From the NCBI RefSeq assembly GCF_000337535.1, contig NZ_AOIP01000031.1, forward strand, positions 162,943-226,942: a DNA stretch of 64,000 nucleotides, written 5' to 3'. Positions within the stretch are counted from its first letter, which is position 1; each line of letters begins with the position of its first letter. Position numbers and translations under genes: made by a program. The notes below the pieces were generated by a model. The model had not been told where the DNA came from and made no database searches. It saw only the letters and a program-made list of their open reading frames with translations. This document shows, one piece after another, positions 26,167-34,742 of the stretch. The DNA comes from Natrialba aegyptia DSM 13077. Lineage in GTDB: Archaea; Halobacteriota; Halobacteria; Halobacteriales; Natrialbaceae.

Positions 26167-27141
26167 ATGACCGAGTTCGTCTTTTTCGGCGGCAAGGGAG
26201 GGGTCGGCAAGACGACGGTTTCGTGCGCACACGCACTCGAGTGCGCCAGTTCGAGTCACGAGACGCTCGTCGTGTCGACCGATCCGGCCCACAGCACGAC
26301 CGACGTGTTCGAGCAGGACTTCGGTGATGAGCCCCGGGAAGTCGAGGGGTATACCGGCCTCTCGGCGATGGAAATCGACCCGGAGCGAGAGGTACAGGAC
26401 CATCTGCAGGATCTCAAGCGGCAGTTAAATGCGCAGCTCTCTGCGGCGATGGTCAACGAGGTGGACATCCAACTGGAGATGGCACATCAGACGCCGGGTG
26501 CCTACGAGGCGGCCCTGTTCGATCGATTCGTCGATGTGATGCAGACCGCCGAGGACTACGACACGGTGATCTTCGATACCTCGCCGACCGGATCGACGCT
26601 GCGACTGCTCGCGCTACCGGATCTCCTCGAACAGTGGATCGATCGACTGGTGGCCAAACGCAAGCGGAGTATCGACCGCTACGAGAAGGCTGCGATCGGC
26701 AACCGGGAGCCCCGACGGGTGATGGATGGCGACCCCGTCCTCGCTCGCCTCCAGCAACGCAAGGAGCGATTCGAGTTCGCCGGCGAGGTGCTGCGGGAAA
26801 GCGCCTCGTTTTACCTCGTGTTGAACCCGGACGAACTCTCGATCCGGGAGACGCGCCGCTCGGTCGAGACGCTTTCCGAGGCGGAGCTCCCTGTTCGCGG
26901 GCTCGTCGTCAATCGATTGACGCCGGAACCCGACCCCGACGAGGACGGCCGGGGCGCACGCTATCTCCGCGAGCGGGTCGCAACTGAGCGTGACCGCCTC
27001 GACCAAATCGAGCGCGAGTTCGACGTGCCGGTCGTCGCAACCATCGAAACGCGCGTCGAGGAGGTTCGCGGCAGTCTCCTCGAAGACGTCGCAGCTGAAC
27101 TCGATATGGGGAGCACAGACGAACAGTCGCGGCTGGAGTAG
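26167..27141 (+). CDS. ArsA/Get3-type P-loop ATPase
   Basis: A 324-residue ArsA-family ATPase with the deviant Walker A GKGGVGKT (residues 9-16), switch segments DPAHSTTDVFEQ and DTSPTGSTLRLLALPDLL, and NRLTPEPDPDE near the C-terminus. Single-domain archaeal members resemble Get3/TRC40 chaperones for tail-anchored proteins more than the tandem arsenite pump ATPase. No arsB, arsR or arsD lies nearby, which favours a targeting role over arsenic export. Confidence 0.9.
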   Translation: MTEFVFFGGKGGVGKTTVSCAHALECASSSHETLVVSTDPAHSTTDVFEQDFGDEPREVEGYTGLSAMEIDPEREVQDHLQDLKRQLNAQLSAAMVNEVDIQLEMAHQTPGAYEAALFDRFVDVMQTAEDYDTVIFDTSPTGSTLRLLALPDLLEQWIDRLVAKRKRSIDRYEKAAIGNREPRRVMDGDPVLARLQQRKERFEFAGEVLRESASFYLVLNPDELSIRETRRSVETLSEAELPVRGLVVNRLTPEPDPDEDGRGARYLRERVATERDRLDQIEREFDVPVVATIETRVEEVRGSLLEDVAAELDMGSTDEQSRLE

Positions 27142-27308
27142 ATTGAACTCGCGAGGTTTTGAGGTGCCCATTTGTTTCCGACTTGTCGCATAACCACTGA
27201 TTTCTTCCATTTGATAGCGAAAAGAGGTGTTTTCTCGAAGGGAATGCGGACCTCAATAAATAATATTTATAGTGTCTCCGTCCAACAACCGGCACGTGAT
27301 ATAATACC

Positions 27309-29195
27309 ATGGCTGGTGTAATCTGGATCGTCGCACTGGTACTGGCGACGTTTAGCGTGGCATACGTCACGTATGGGCGGTATCTCTCGCGGTTCGTCAA
27401 TTTGGACGATAGTCGAGAGACGCCGGCCCACAAGTATCAGGATGGGCAGGAGTACGTCCCGGCGAAGAAGTCGGTCTTGCTGGGGCATCACTATTCGAGT
27501 ATCGCGGGGGGCGCACCCGTCGTCGGGCCGATCACGGCCGCGCTGGTCTGGGGATGGTTGCCGGCCGCGCTGTGGGTTGCGATCGGGAACCCGCTGATCG
27601 GGGCGGTCCACGACTTCGTGTCGCTGTCGAGCAGCGTTCGACACGAGGGGAAGTCGATCGGCTACATCATCGGGGAGTACGTCGGCGAGCGCGGCAAGAA
27701 CATGCTGCTGTGGTTCGCGTTCTTGCTGACGATCCTCGTCGTGGCGGTGTTCGCGCTCGTCATCGGGGTCGTTTTCAACGCGTATCCGCAGGCGGCGACC
27801 GCGAGTTTGATCTACGTCACGCTCGCGTTCCTGTTCGGGTTCTGGCTCTACCAGCTCGGACTCCCCTTCTCTCTCGGGACGGTCGTCTTCGTCGCTGGGG
27901 TATTCGGCTCGGTCTGGGCCGGTATCCAGTACCCGCTCGCGCTCGTTCCGGCCGCCGAAGGCGCCACGTACCCCGCGGGAACGATCGTGTTGCTCGACTC
28001 GGCACCGTGGTTCATTCCCGCGCTGCTCGAGAGCGTCAACATCGGAGCGTGGGTGCTCGTCATCCTCCTCTACGGAGCGCTTGCGAGCGTGCTGCCGGTG
28101 TGGATGCTTCTCCAACCGCGCGACTACCTCTCGTCGTTCCTCCTGTACACGGGCGTCGGCGGGGGCCTCCTTGCAGTTATCGTCGGTACGTTCATCACCG
28201 GGATGGGGAGCGACGCGGTCCACCCGGAAACCGGCGAGGCGCTGAATCTCGACATCGCGACCGGCGCCTGGTACGGCTTCTTCGGCCAAAGCGGGCCGCT
28301 CGCGGACCTCATCCCGCTCATGCCGCTGTTCCCGCTCCTGTTCGTCACCATCGCCTGCGGGACCGTCAGCGGCTTCCACGCGCTGGTGTCCTCGGGGACG
28401 ACGGCGAAGCAACTGAACAAGGAGAGCGACGCCCAGCTCATCGGGTACGGCGGCATGCTCGCCGAAGGACTGCTCGCGGCGGTCGCGCTCTGTTCCGTGA
28501 CGATCATCGCGATCACACCGGCAGATACCTCCGGCGGTATCGGGCTCGCACTGCCGAACTTCGCGACCGGTGGCGGTGCAATCCTCACTACCCTCGGTAT
28601 TCCGATGGATTACGCAGCGCCGTTCATGGCGCTCGTGCTCGCGAGCTTCCTGCTGACCAGCATGGACACGGCCGTTCGGCTCGGTCGCTACATGCTCGAG
28701 GAACTCGTCGGCACTCCCGAAACGACCGTTCAAGGGTACGCAGCCAATCGCTATGTCAACACCTCGATCATCGCTGCCGTTGCGTTCTTCCTGCTCGGGA
28801 GCGGCCGGTGGGAGGATCTCTGGACGCTGTTCGGCGGCGCGAACCAGTTGCTAGCGTCGCTCGCGCTGCTCACCGGAACGGTCTGGCTGGCCAACTGGAG
28901 CAAGACGAAACAGCTCGTCTCCACCGGTGCTCCGACGGTCCTGATGGCCGTCATCACGCTCTGCGGACTGACGTGGGTCGGCGGCTATCAGATCGTCGGG
29001 GGTCGACTCCTCGGAATCACCGCGGAGGCGGAGACCTCGTTTATCGGACTGGCCTCGGCTATCGTTCAGGTCATCATTATCGCGACGCTGCTCGGGTTGG
29101 CGCTTTCGCTGTTCAAGATCGGCTACGACAACATGCAGATGGCCCGCGACAGTAGCTCGGGAGTCTCCGCCGAGGTCGGACAGGACGACGACTAA
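27309..29195 (+). CDS. cstA: Carbon starvation protein A (CstA) family transporter
   Basis: A 628-residue polytopic protein with about sixteen helices and CstA hallmarks: ETPAHKYQDGQEYVP, HHYSSIAGGAPVVGP, AVHDFVSLSSSVRHEG and GTVSGFHALVSSGTTAKQL. Characterised members import pyruvate or peptides. The promoter region (27240-27300) is AT-rich, with an ATATTTATAG box A. It is followed closely by a convergent gene of unknown function. Confidence 0.94.
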   Translation: MAGVIWIVALVLATFSVAYVTYGRYLSRFVNLDDSRETPAHKYQDGQEYVPAKKSVLLGHHYSSIAGGAPVVGPITAALVWGWLPAALWVAIGNPLIGAVHDFVSLSSSVRHEGKSIGYIIGEYVGERGKNMLLWFAFLLTILVVAVFALVIGVVFNAYPQAATASLIYVTLAFLFGFWLYQLGLPFSLGTVVFVAGVFGSVWAGIQYPLALVPAAEGATYPAGTIVLLDSAPWFIPALLESVNIGAWVLVILLYGALASVLPVWMLLQPRDYLSSFLLYTGVGGGLLAVIVGTFITGMGSDAVHPETGEALNLDIATGAWYGFFGQSGPLADLIPLMPLFPLLFVTIACGTVSGFHALVSSGTTAKQLNKESDAQLIGYGGMLAEGLLAAVALCSVTIIAITPADTSGGIGLALPNFATGGGAILTTLGIPMDYAAPFMALVLASFLLTSMDTAVRLGRYMLEELVGTPETTVQGYAANRYVNTSIIAAVAFFLLGSGRWEDLWTLFGGANQLLASLALLTGTVWLANWSKTKQLVSTGAPTVLMAVITLCGLTWVGGYQIVGGRLLGITAEAETSFIGLASAIVQVIIIATLLGLALSLFKIGYDNMQMARDSSSGVSAEVGQDDD

Positions 29196-29233
29196 CCCGG
29201 CGTTACTCCGAGTTCAGCGATTTCTTCGTGGCA

Positions 29234-29878
29234 CTACAACTGTAATCGACGCGAAAGCAATCCGAGCAGTCCCGGTTCCTCCCGCTCGATCGGCTCCCAG
29301 AGGCGAAACGCCGACGCCACGTCAGCATTCTCGCTCGCGACCAGCGCCTCCGACGCCGGCGCGACGACGACGATATTGATCTCGTAGTGACCGTGATAGC
29401 CGTACTTCAATAGCGTCCGCCCGTCGACGGCCTCGATGCGACGCCGCACGTCCGTTGGGTCCGGAATCGACGGCGTAACGAGGACGAACGTGAACTCCGT
29501 GGCAAAGTGCTCTTCGTCCGCCTCGATCCACTCGTCCGCGAGTTCGGAGCCGAGGTCGGCAAAGCGCCCCAGCGTTCGGTCGTCAACAGCGTCGACGTGC
29601 GTGACGAACAGGTGCTCGGTCGACTCGTGTTCGGCGAACGAGAGCGCGGGATGGAAGACGTGCTTCTGGTTGACGACCGAAAGCGTCCCGTAGAGCGTGA
29701 ACTCCTCGCCGGCGACCCGGTAGTCTTTCTCGAGATCGTAGTTGTGCATGAGCCGATCGCTGACTCGGTCGATGAACTCGTCGTCCCAGTCGGGGACGGC
29801 AAGGTCGCGGTCGCCGGCTGCATCCTCGCCGGCCGGATCGAGACCCGTTTCGGTTGGCCTGTCCGCTGGACGTTCCAT
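29234..29878 (-). CDS. Haloarchaeal protein of unknown function next to cstA
   Basis: A 214-residue soluble protein starting at ATG 29878 (MERPADRP). The body is mixed alpha/beta (VPDWDDEFIDRVSDRLMHNYDLEKDYRV, read as two segments), ending YGYHGHYEINIVVVAPA and a short acidic tail. No catalytic motif or membrane helix is evident. It faces cstA tail to tail with 38 bases between stops. I do not recognise the family. Confidence 0.78.
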   Translation of the reverse strand: MERPADRPTETGLDPAGEDAAGDRDLAVPDWDDEFIDRVSDRLMHNYDLEKDYRVAGEEFTLYGTLSVVNQKHVFHPALSFAEHESTEHLFVTHVDAVDDRTLGRFADLGSELADEWIEADEEHFATEFTFVLVTPSIPDPTDVRRRIEAVDGRTLLKYGYHGHYEINIVVVAPASEALVASENADVASAFRLWEPIEREEPGLLGLLSRRLQL

Positions 29879-30031
29879 GTGAAGTGATGCCACGTCGACC
29901 TCAAAAGTCCGTCGGGTACCCGTCCGGGGGCGAGCGGCTGGCAACGGCGGTCAGCGCTCGACCGGTGAAGTCCCCCGGCGAACCATGTGTTTACATACCA
30001 CGGTAGCGAACGGTGGACACGAGAACAACGC

Positions 30032-30256
30032 ATGGCACGAGATCGGGAAGCGTGCGGACGGTGTTCGACCTCCATCGTCGTTGATACCGCACAGAGCGAC
30101 CAGCACGACGACGAGCGTGGAGCCCGCAATCCCTACGCCGAAGCGCGTATCGAAGTCGACGACACACAACTGCGGCGGTTCTCCCCCGACGGCTGGATCA
30201 CCCGCGTCGCGAGTGAACTCGATGCCGTCGTGCGTCGATTTACCTGGGGCGAGTAA
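30032..30256 (+). CDS. Possible small CxxC protein (74 aa)
   Basis: From ATG 30032 the frame encodes MARDREACGRCSTSIVVDTA and a mixed polar body ending in WITRVASELDAVVRRF. A single CGRC pair could bind zinc as a dimer. Codon bias is fair but not decisive, and an upstream in-frame ATG at 29987 would add 15 less typical residues. It is divergent from the gene at 29234-29878. Confidence 0.45.
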   Translation: MARDREACGRCSTSIVVDTAQSDQHDDERGARNPYAEARIEVDDTQLRRFSPDGWITRVASELDAVVRRFTWGE

Positions 30257-30370
30257 ACGGTTCACACCATCCGAGACCATCGTCGCCAGTACCGCCCCCA
30301 CCGTATACGTACCGGCGATTTTGCTATCGACGGTGAACTCGTCGAGGCGTCCGCGGCGATGCGTATCCGG

Positions 30371-30529
30371 TTACGTTTCGGTAGTGTCGACCGAGCGGTA
30401 GATCTCCGAGCGGAGTTCGGCCGCCCGTTCTTCGTCGATGACGGCTTCGTCCTCGAGTTCGTCGAGAATCCCGAGGATCGCGTCGCAGAGTCGCTCCGGG
30501 TGGTCGATACGGACCTCTGAGTCGTCCAT
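30371..30529 (-). CDS. Very small acidic helical protein (52 aa)
   Basis: A 52-residue frame starting MDDSEVRIDHPERLCDAI, then GILDELEDEAVIDEERAAEL, ending in SVDTTET before TAA. It is strongly acidic, helical and has nearly all G/C third positions, exactly the profile of haloarchaeal coding sequence and unlike an antisense shadow. It stands alone. Its function is unknown. Confidence 0.62.
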   Translation of the reverse strand: MDDSEVRIDHPERLCDAILGILDELEDEAVIDEERAAELRSEIYRSVDTTET

Positions 30530-30737
30530 ACGACCTCAACCACGCCGAGGGTATTCAACGACCGGGGCAGAAACCAGCGGTTCTCGTCCGGTTTCGATAG
30601 TCGGAAAGAGCCTTGTTTAGACGCGGAGCAACAGCCCGTTCCTTTCGTTAATGACGCTACAAATCAGCCGCTCAGTTAAACTGCGGATGTAACCCCCTAC
30701 AAAAGGATACAAGTGGCTGATAGTGCTACAAAATGGC

Positions 30738-31967
30738 ATGGTTTCTGAGCAATTCGACGCGTTCTTGCTTGACCTTGACGGGGTAGTGTATCTCGGGGAC
30801 GAGGCCCTACCGGAGGCGGTCGAGTCGGTGAATCGCCTCGATGAGAGGGACAAGGAACTACGATTCCTGACGAACGACCCACGCCCTCAGCGTCAGACTG
30901 TCGCGAACAATCTTCGCAAACTGGGGATCGACGCGGAAGAAGACGAGATCATCACGTCGGGCTGGGCGACCGCCCACTACCTCTCCCAACAGGATGTGAC
31001 CACCGCTGCTGTCGTCGGTAGCGAAGGGCTGGAAATCGAACTCCAAGAGGAGGGCATCGAGGTCACGGACGACGATCCCAATGCGATGGTCGTCGGCGCG
31101 GACGAGAAGACGTCATATCAAGACATCCAGCGGGCGGCGAGACACATCCACCGGGGAGCGACGTTCGTGGGGACGAACCCGGATGGGTCGTTCCCGACCC
31201 CAGACGGGCCCGCACCCGGGGCTGGAGCCATTGTCCGAGCAGTCGAAGCTGCGGCGGGGACAGAGCCGACGGTCGTTGGCAAACCCGAGCCGCTTATGTT
31301 CGAGATGGCTCTCGACGGGCTGGCCGACGACGTGCAAGCGGTTGTGATTGGCGATAATCCTGCCACGGACGTTCTCGGCGCCCACCGTGCGGGGCTCACC
31401 GGGATTCTGGTAGCCGAGGACGAACCGACTGCCGCATCCGCTCGTGATCTTCAGCAACCAGATTTGACGATCTCGACGCTTGCAAACCTCTTCACAGACA
31501 CAACCGACACGTGGGAGGCACCTCCCTATTCGTGGCCGGATGAGATACGTCCAGGTGTCGCTGCTGTCGTAGTAAATGACGCAGATGAGGTGCTGTTGCT
31601 GAAACGCGCCGACAAAGAGCAGTGGGCCCTCCCGACTGGCACGGTCGAACGGTGCGAACCAGTCGGGGACGCTATCACACGGGAGGTTGAGGAGGAAACG
31701 GGACTGCAAATAGCGGTTGAGCGGTTGATGGGCGTCTATTCATACCCGGAACAGCAGGTGTTTTCGTATCCCTCAGGCAAGGCAGTTCACTTCGTCACGA
31801 GTTGCTTTCGGTGTACCATCGAGGGGGGGACACCCGAGGCCGACGAAGAGGAAGCCCTCGAGGTCGGATTCTTCGACATGAACGATTTGCCGTCGGACAT
31901 TCTCCCGATGCAACCGCAGTGGATAGCCGATGCAAATGATACGGATGGCTCTCCTGCAATTCGATAA
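30738..31967 (+). CDS. HAD-IIA phosphatase fused to a NUDIX hydrolase
   Basis: A 409-residue two-domain enzyme. Residues 1-255 are a NagD/phosphoglycolate-type HAD phosphatase (DLDGVVY with Asp12 and Asp14, FLTNDPRP, VVGKPEP, IGDNPATDVLGA). Residues 272-405 are a NUDIX domain with a complete NUDIX box from Gly301 to Leu323 (GTVERCEPVGDAIT, then REVEEETGL). NUDIX enzymes cleave nucleoside diphosphates linked to another group; HAD-IIA enzymes dephosphorylate small phosphates. One chain could do both steps. ATG 30738 is preferred over a GTG at 30723. Lower-GC flanks and a dead transposase just downstream suggest an inserted segment. Confidence 0.88.
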   Translation: MVSEQFDAFLLDLDGVVYLGDEALPEAVESVNRLDERDKELRFLTNDPRPQRQTVANNLRKLGIDAEEDEIITSGWATAHYLSQQDVTTAAVVGSEGLEIELQEEGIEVTDDDPNAMVVGADEKTSYQDIQRAARHIHRGATFVGTNPDGSFPTPDGPAPGAGAIVRAVEAAAGTEPTVVGKPEPLMFEMALDGLADDVQAVVIGDNPATDVLGAHRAGLTGILVAEDEPTAASARDLQQPDLTISTLANLFTDTTDTWEAPPYSWPDEIRPGVAAVVVNDADEVLLLKRADKEQWALPTGTVERCEPVGDAITREVEEETGLQIAVERLMGVYSYPEQQVFSYPSGKAVHFVTSCFRCTIEGGTPEADEEEALEVGFFDMNDLPSDILPMQPQWIADANDTDGSPAIR

Positions 31968-31991
31968 ATACACATGCTGTACTGACCGAAA

Positions 31992-32814
31992 TTACGGGGA
32001 AAGTTCGACATTTCTCACAGCCGCTTTCAGAACGAGTTCACGGAACTTCCCGAACCACGTCCGCGCCCGAAGCATGTCGCCGTACCGCTGCTTGAGCGCG
32101 AAAAACACAGCCTCGACGATTGACCGTCGATGATAGGTATCGTCGTCATGGCGAGCGTTATGCGCCATATCTAGCGGGGAGAACTCTCGGTGTTTGATCA
32201 CTGGCCGAACGTCGGCCTCCCGAAGTTCTTCGCGGAGGTCGTCCCAATCATAGCCCTTGTCAGCGGTCACGGTCTGTAGCCGGTCGAGGTTCCGTGTGAG
32301 TACCTGCCGCCCAACACGGGTGTCATGTGTGCTTCATCGAACAATGAATGTCTAACACGGTGCTGGTTTCGCAGTCGACCAACGCTGTCGCCTTTACCGA
32401 TCTGAAGGTGTAGTCTGTCCGATTTTCGTAGTGGCGACTAGCAGAGTGTCGGTCGAAGCCAGTCGCGTCGATAGCCTGTACGTCACCGGTATCGTGGAGA
32501 TCAGCGGAGAGTCGAAGGAGGGTTCGCCAGACTGCCATCTTGAGCTGCTGCTTCCGTGCGTAGACGGTCGTAAAGTCTGGCAGCTCGCTCATTTCGAGAT
32601 TCAGTTTCTCGACGATGCCATGCATCTCGTGAAGGACATCGAGGAGCCGTCGATACGGCAGATCAAGGTATTCGCGGAGACCGTGGATCACAACGATCAC
32701 CCAGTCAGCGTAGCCACCGTCGCCCTTCTTGACCGGTGGTGAAGCATCGCCAGAGACAGCGCGTTTTGCCAACGTTACGAGGCGATCCGTAAATTGAGAG
32801 AGACGAGAGGGCAC
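31992..32814 (-). pseudogene. Frameshifted IS5-type transposase
   Basis: Two adjacent frames together make a nearly full haloarchaeal IS5-family DDE transposase. The N-terminal part (GTG 32814 to about 32323) ends in VLDIHCSMKHT, and the C-terminal part continues HDTRVGRQVLTRNL before VTADKGYDWDDL, ending ...AAVRNVELSP at 31992. The joint near 32323-32330 needs a +1 shift or a 2-base loss. DDE residues are plausible (DATGFDR, TADKGYDW, and a Glu near YHRRSIVEAVF). Clear terminal inverted repeats or a target duplication could not be found, so only the gene body is marked. Confidence 0.8.
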
Positions 32815-32960
32815 ATTGCTCAGTTCTGGCTTTGAAATAGGTTAGTTTGCCGAAGTAAGTCGTCTCTTTGGCGTCTAAACAAGGCCGTCGGAAAGTAATA
32901 CGTCGATTCGTGAGTTCAGGTGCGGGTCTCGCCCGGTAATCGGAGCGACCTCCTGCCCAC

Positions 32961-34160
32961 TCAGTTCGTCGTGATGACCTCGATCACGTCCCGCGACTCG
33001 ACCGTGTAATCCTTGCCGAGTTGGCGGTTCGTCCGGCAGTCGATCGCGTGGAGGAAGCCGTCGCCGATGTCGGAGTGGAGGCTGTAGGCGAAGTCCTCGG
33101 CGGTCGAGTTCGGCGGGATGAGATAGCAATCGGGCAGGACCTCGCCGCGTTCGTTGCCAAGGCCGTTCGCGCCGCCGGGGAAGACGGGCGTGACGCCGAG
33201 CACGTCGAACAGGGCGGTTTCGATCGCGGCCTGCACGCCGGTCGCGCCGAACTCGGTGAGGAACTCGCGGATCTGCTCGAGGCCCTGTTCTTGCTCGCCG
33301 GAGACCTCACCTGTAATCTCGAACTCGGCGTCGCCGGGCCGGTAGTCGACGACGCCGGCCTTGTCGGCGGACTTCAGGGCCTTTTCGGCGTGGGCGCTGC
33401 AGGGGACGATCGTCAGGTGTTCGTAGTCAGGATCGGTCGTGATTTCCTCGTAGTTGTCCTGCGCTTCGGGGGTGTCCATCTTGTTCGCCGCGATGACCAT
33501 CGGCTTGGTCTCCTTGCGGATTTCGCGGGCGAGTTCGAGTTCGTCGTCGGCGTCCCAGTCTTCGGGCTCGAAGCCGACGTCGACGCGGCGGATGAGCCGC
33601 TTGATCTCGTCCGCGTTGGTCTTGAACGCGCTCATCTGCTCGGCGAGTTCGTCCTCGATGGCGTCGTCCTCTGTGGTGTAGCCGGACTCGTAGCGCTCGA
33701 TGCCTTTCTCGAGGACGCCGAGATACCACTGGTCGAGTTCTTCCTCCAGGAAGGCGATGTCCTCGCGAGGGTCGTGGCCCTCGGTCGGTTCGCCTTCAAG
33801 GTCGGTTTCGCCGGAGAAGTCGACGACGTGGACGAGTACGTCCGTCTCGTTCAAGTCGGTGAGGAACTGGTTGCCGAGGCCGTTGCCCTCGTGTGCGCCG
33901 GGGATCAGGCCGGCGACGTCGACGAGTTTCGTCGGCACGAAGCGGGTGCCGTGGTCGCAGTAGCCGACGTTCGGGGTGCACTCCTCGTCGAACTCGGGGG
34001 CGGCGCAGTCGACGCGGACGTAGGCCTCGCCGACGCTCGGGTCGATGGTCGTGAACGGGTAGGCCCCTTCGGGCACGTCGTTCATCGTCGCGGCATTGAA
34101 GAAGGATGACTTGCCGACGGAGGGTTTGCCGACGAGTCCGATCCGGTAACTCCTACTCAT
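32961..34160 (-). CDS. YchF/OLA1-like GTPase with C-terminal TGS domain
   Basis: A 399-residue Obg-family translation-associated GTPase. G1 is GKPSVGKSS (11-19), G3 is DVAGLIPGAHEG, and G4 is NKMD (AANKMDTPEA). Bacterial and human YchF/OLA1 have a non-canonical NxxE at G4 and prefer ATP; the NKMD here predicts GTP. The C-terminus (AEDFAYSLHSDIGDGF, DYTVESRDVIEV) is a TGS domain. ATG 34160 matches the family N-terminus. It likely binds ribosomes. Confidence 0.93.
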   Translation of the reverse strand: MSRSYRIGLVGKPSVGKSSFFNAATMNDVPEGAYPFTTIDPSVGEAYVRVDCAAPEFDEECTPNVGYCDHGTRFVPTKLVDVAGLIPGAHEGNGLGNQFLTDLNETDVLVHVVDFSGETDLEGEPTEGHDPREDIAFLEEELDQWYLGVLEKGIERYESGYTTEDDAIEDELAEQMSAFKTNADEIKRLIRRVDVGFEPEDWDADDELELAREIRKETKPMVIAANKMDTPEAQDNYEEITTDPDYEHLTIVPCSAHAEKALKSADKAGVVDYRPGDAEFEITGEVSGEQEQGLEQIREFLTEFGATGVQAAIETALFDVLGVTPVFPGGANGLGNERGEVLPDCYLIPPNSTAEDFAYSLHSDIGDGFLHAIDCRTNRQLGKDYTVESRDVIEVITTN

Positions 34161-34270
34161 TACCTGTCCCTGACGCGGCCGACCTAAACGGGTTTCTGTC
34201 TCGGCGGCGGGTGATATGGTTATTCCTGGCACGCGGACGGGAGACGGGGAAATACGAGAGGACGAAACGG

Positions 34271-34302
34271 AGAAACAGAACAGAATAGAACAGAACAGAA
34301 CA
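34271..34302 (-). repeat. (GAACA)n pentamer tract upstream of the YchF-like gene
   Basis: About six GAACA/GAATA units in a row. Read on the gene strand this is a (TTCTG)n tract 110 bases upstream of the GTPase start, as at 25634-25653 upstream of another gene. It is either a simple slippage repeat or a shared upstream element. Confidence 0.75.
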
Positions 34303-34338
34303 ACTGAACTCGAAGGGATCGCAGCGCGGAGAGGACTG

Positions 34339-34647
34339 TCACCGGACCAGCGTCGTCCAACTCCAGCCGGCGAGCGCGACGACGATCAGCGCGAGAACGG
34401 CGAAGACGGCCCACTGCTGCGTCTGGGTCTCCGCGATCGGCCCGAACACGTCGACGAGCCCGGTCGCCTGCATCAGTCCGACGACGATCAACAGGAGCAA
34501 GAAGATCGACACGACGCCGACTGCGATCCAGTTGCGAGCCATCTGCTCTCCCTCTTGCTTTGCCTCCTCGGCGTCCCGAGTCGGTTTCTCCGTCGGATCC
34601 CGATCGGTCCCGGCGTCGGGATCGAGGTTGGAGTCGCGATCGGACAT
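34339..34647 (-). CDS. Small two-helix membrane protein with acidic N-terminus
   Basis: A 102-residue protein: residues 1-38 are acidic and charged (DRDSNLDPDAGTDRDPTEKP), followed by two membrane helices (WIAVGVVSIFLLLLIVVGL and WAVFAVLALIVVALAGW). The family is not recognised. It lies between the aminotransferase and the GTPase gene on the same strand, 178 bases before the latter. Confidence 0.7.
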   Translation of the reverse strand: MSDRDSNLDPDAGTDRDPTEKPTRDAEEAKQEGEQMARNWIAVGVVSIFLLLLIVVGLMQATGLVDVFGPIAETQTQQWAVFAVLALIVVALAGWSWTTLVR

Positions 34648-34742
34648 ATCAATCGGTAGACCGGGAGCACGGGAAACGGTTCTACCTGCAGATTCCGGTG
34701 GCGTTTGAAGTACGTGACCGCCGCTCCCGACGCCGTCGCTCG

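Noticed and set aside
29959-30301. Alternative minus-strand frames opposite the 30032-30256 gene
   Set aside because: They lack acidic bias, and their codon third positions are AT-mixed.
31960-32870. Terminal inverted repeats of the IS5-type element
   Set aside because: Only a short ACTGA match was found between the two ends, too little to define the element borders.
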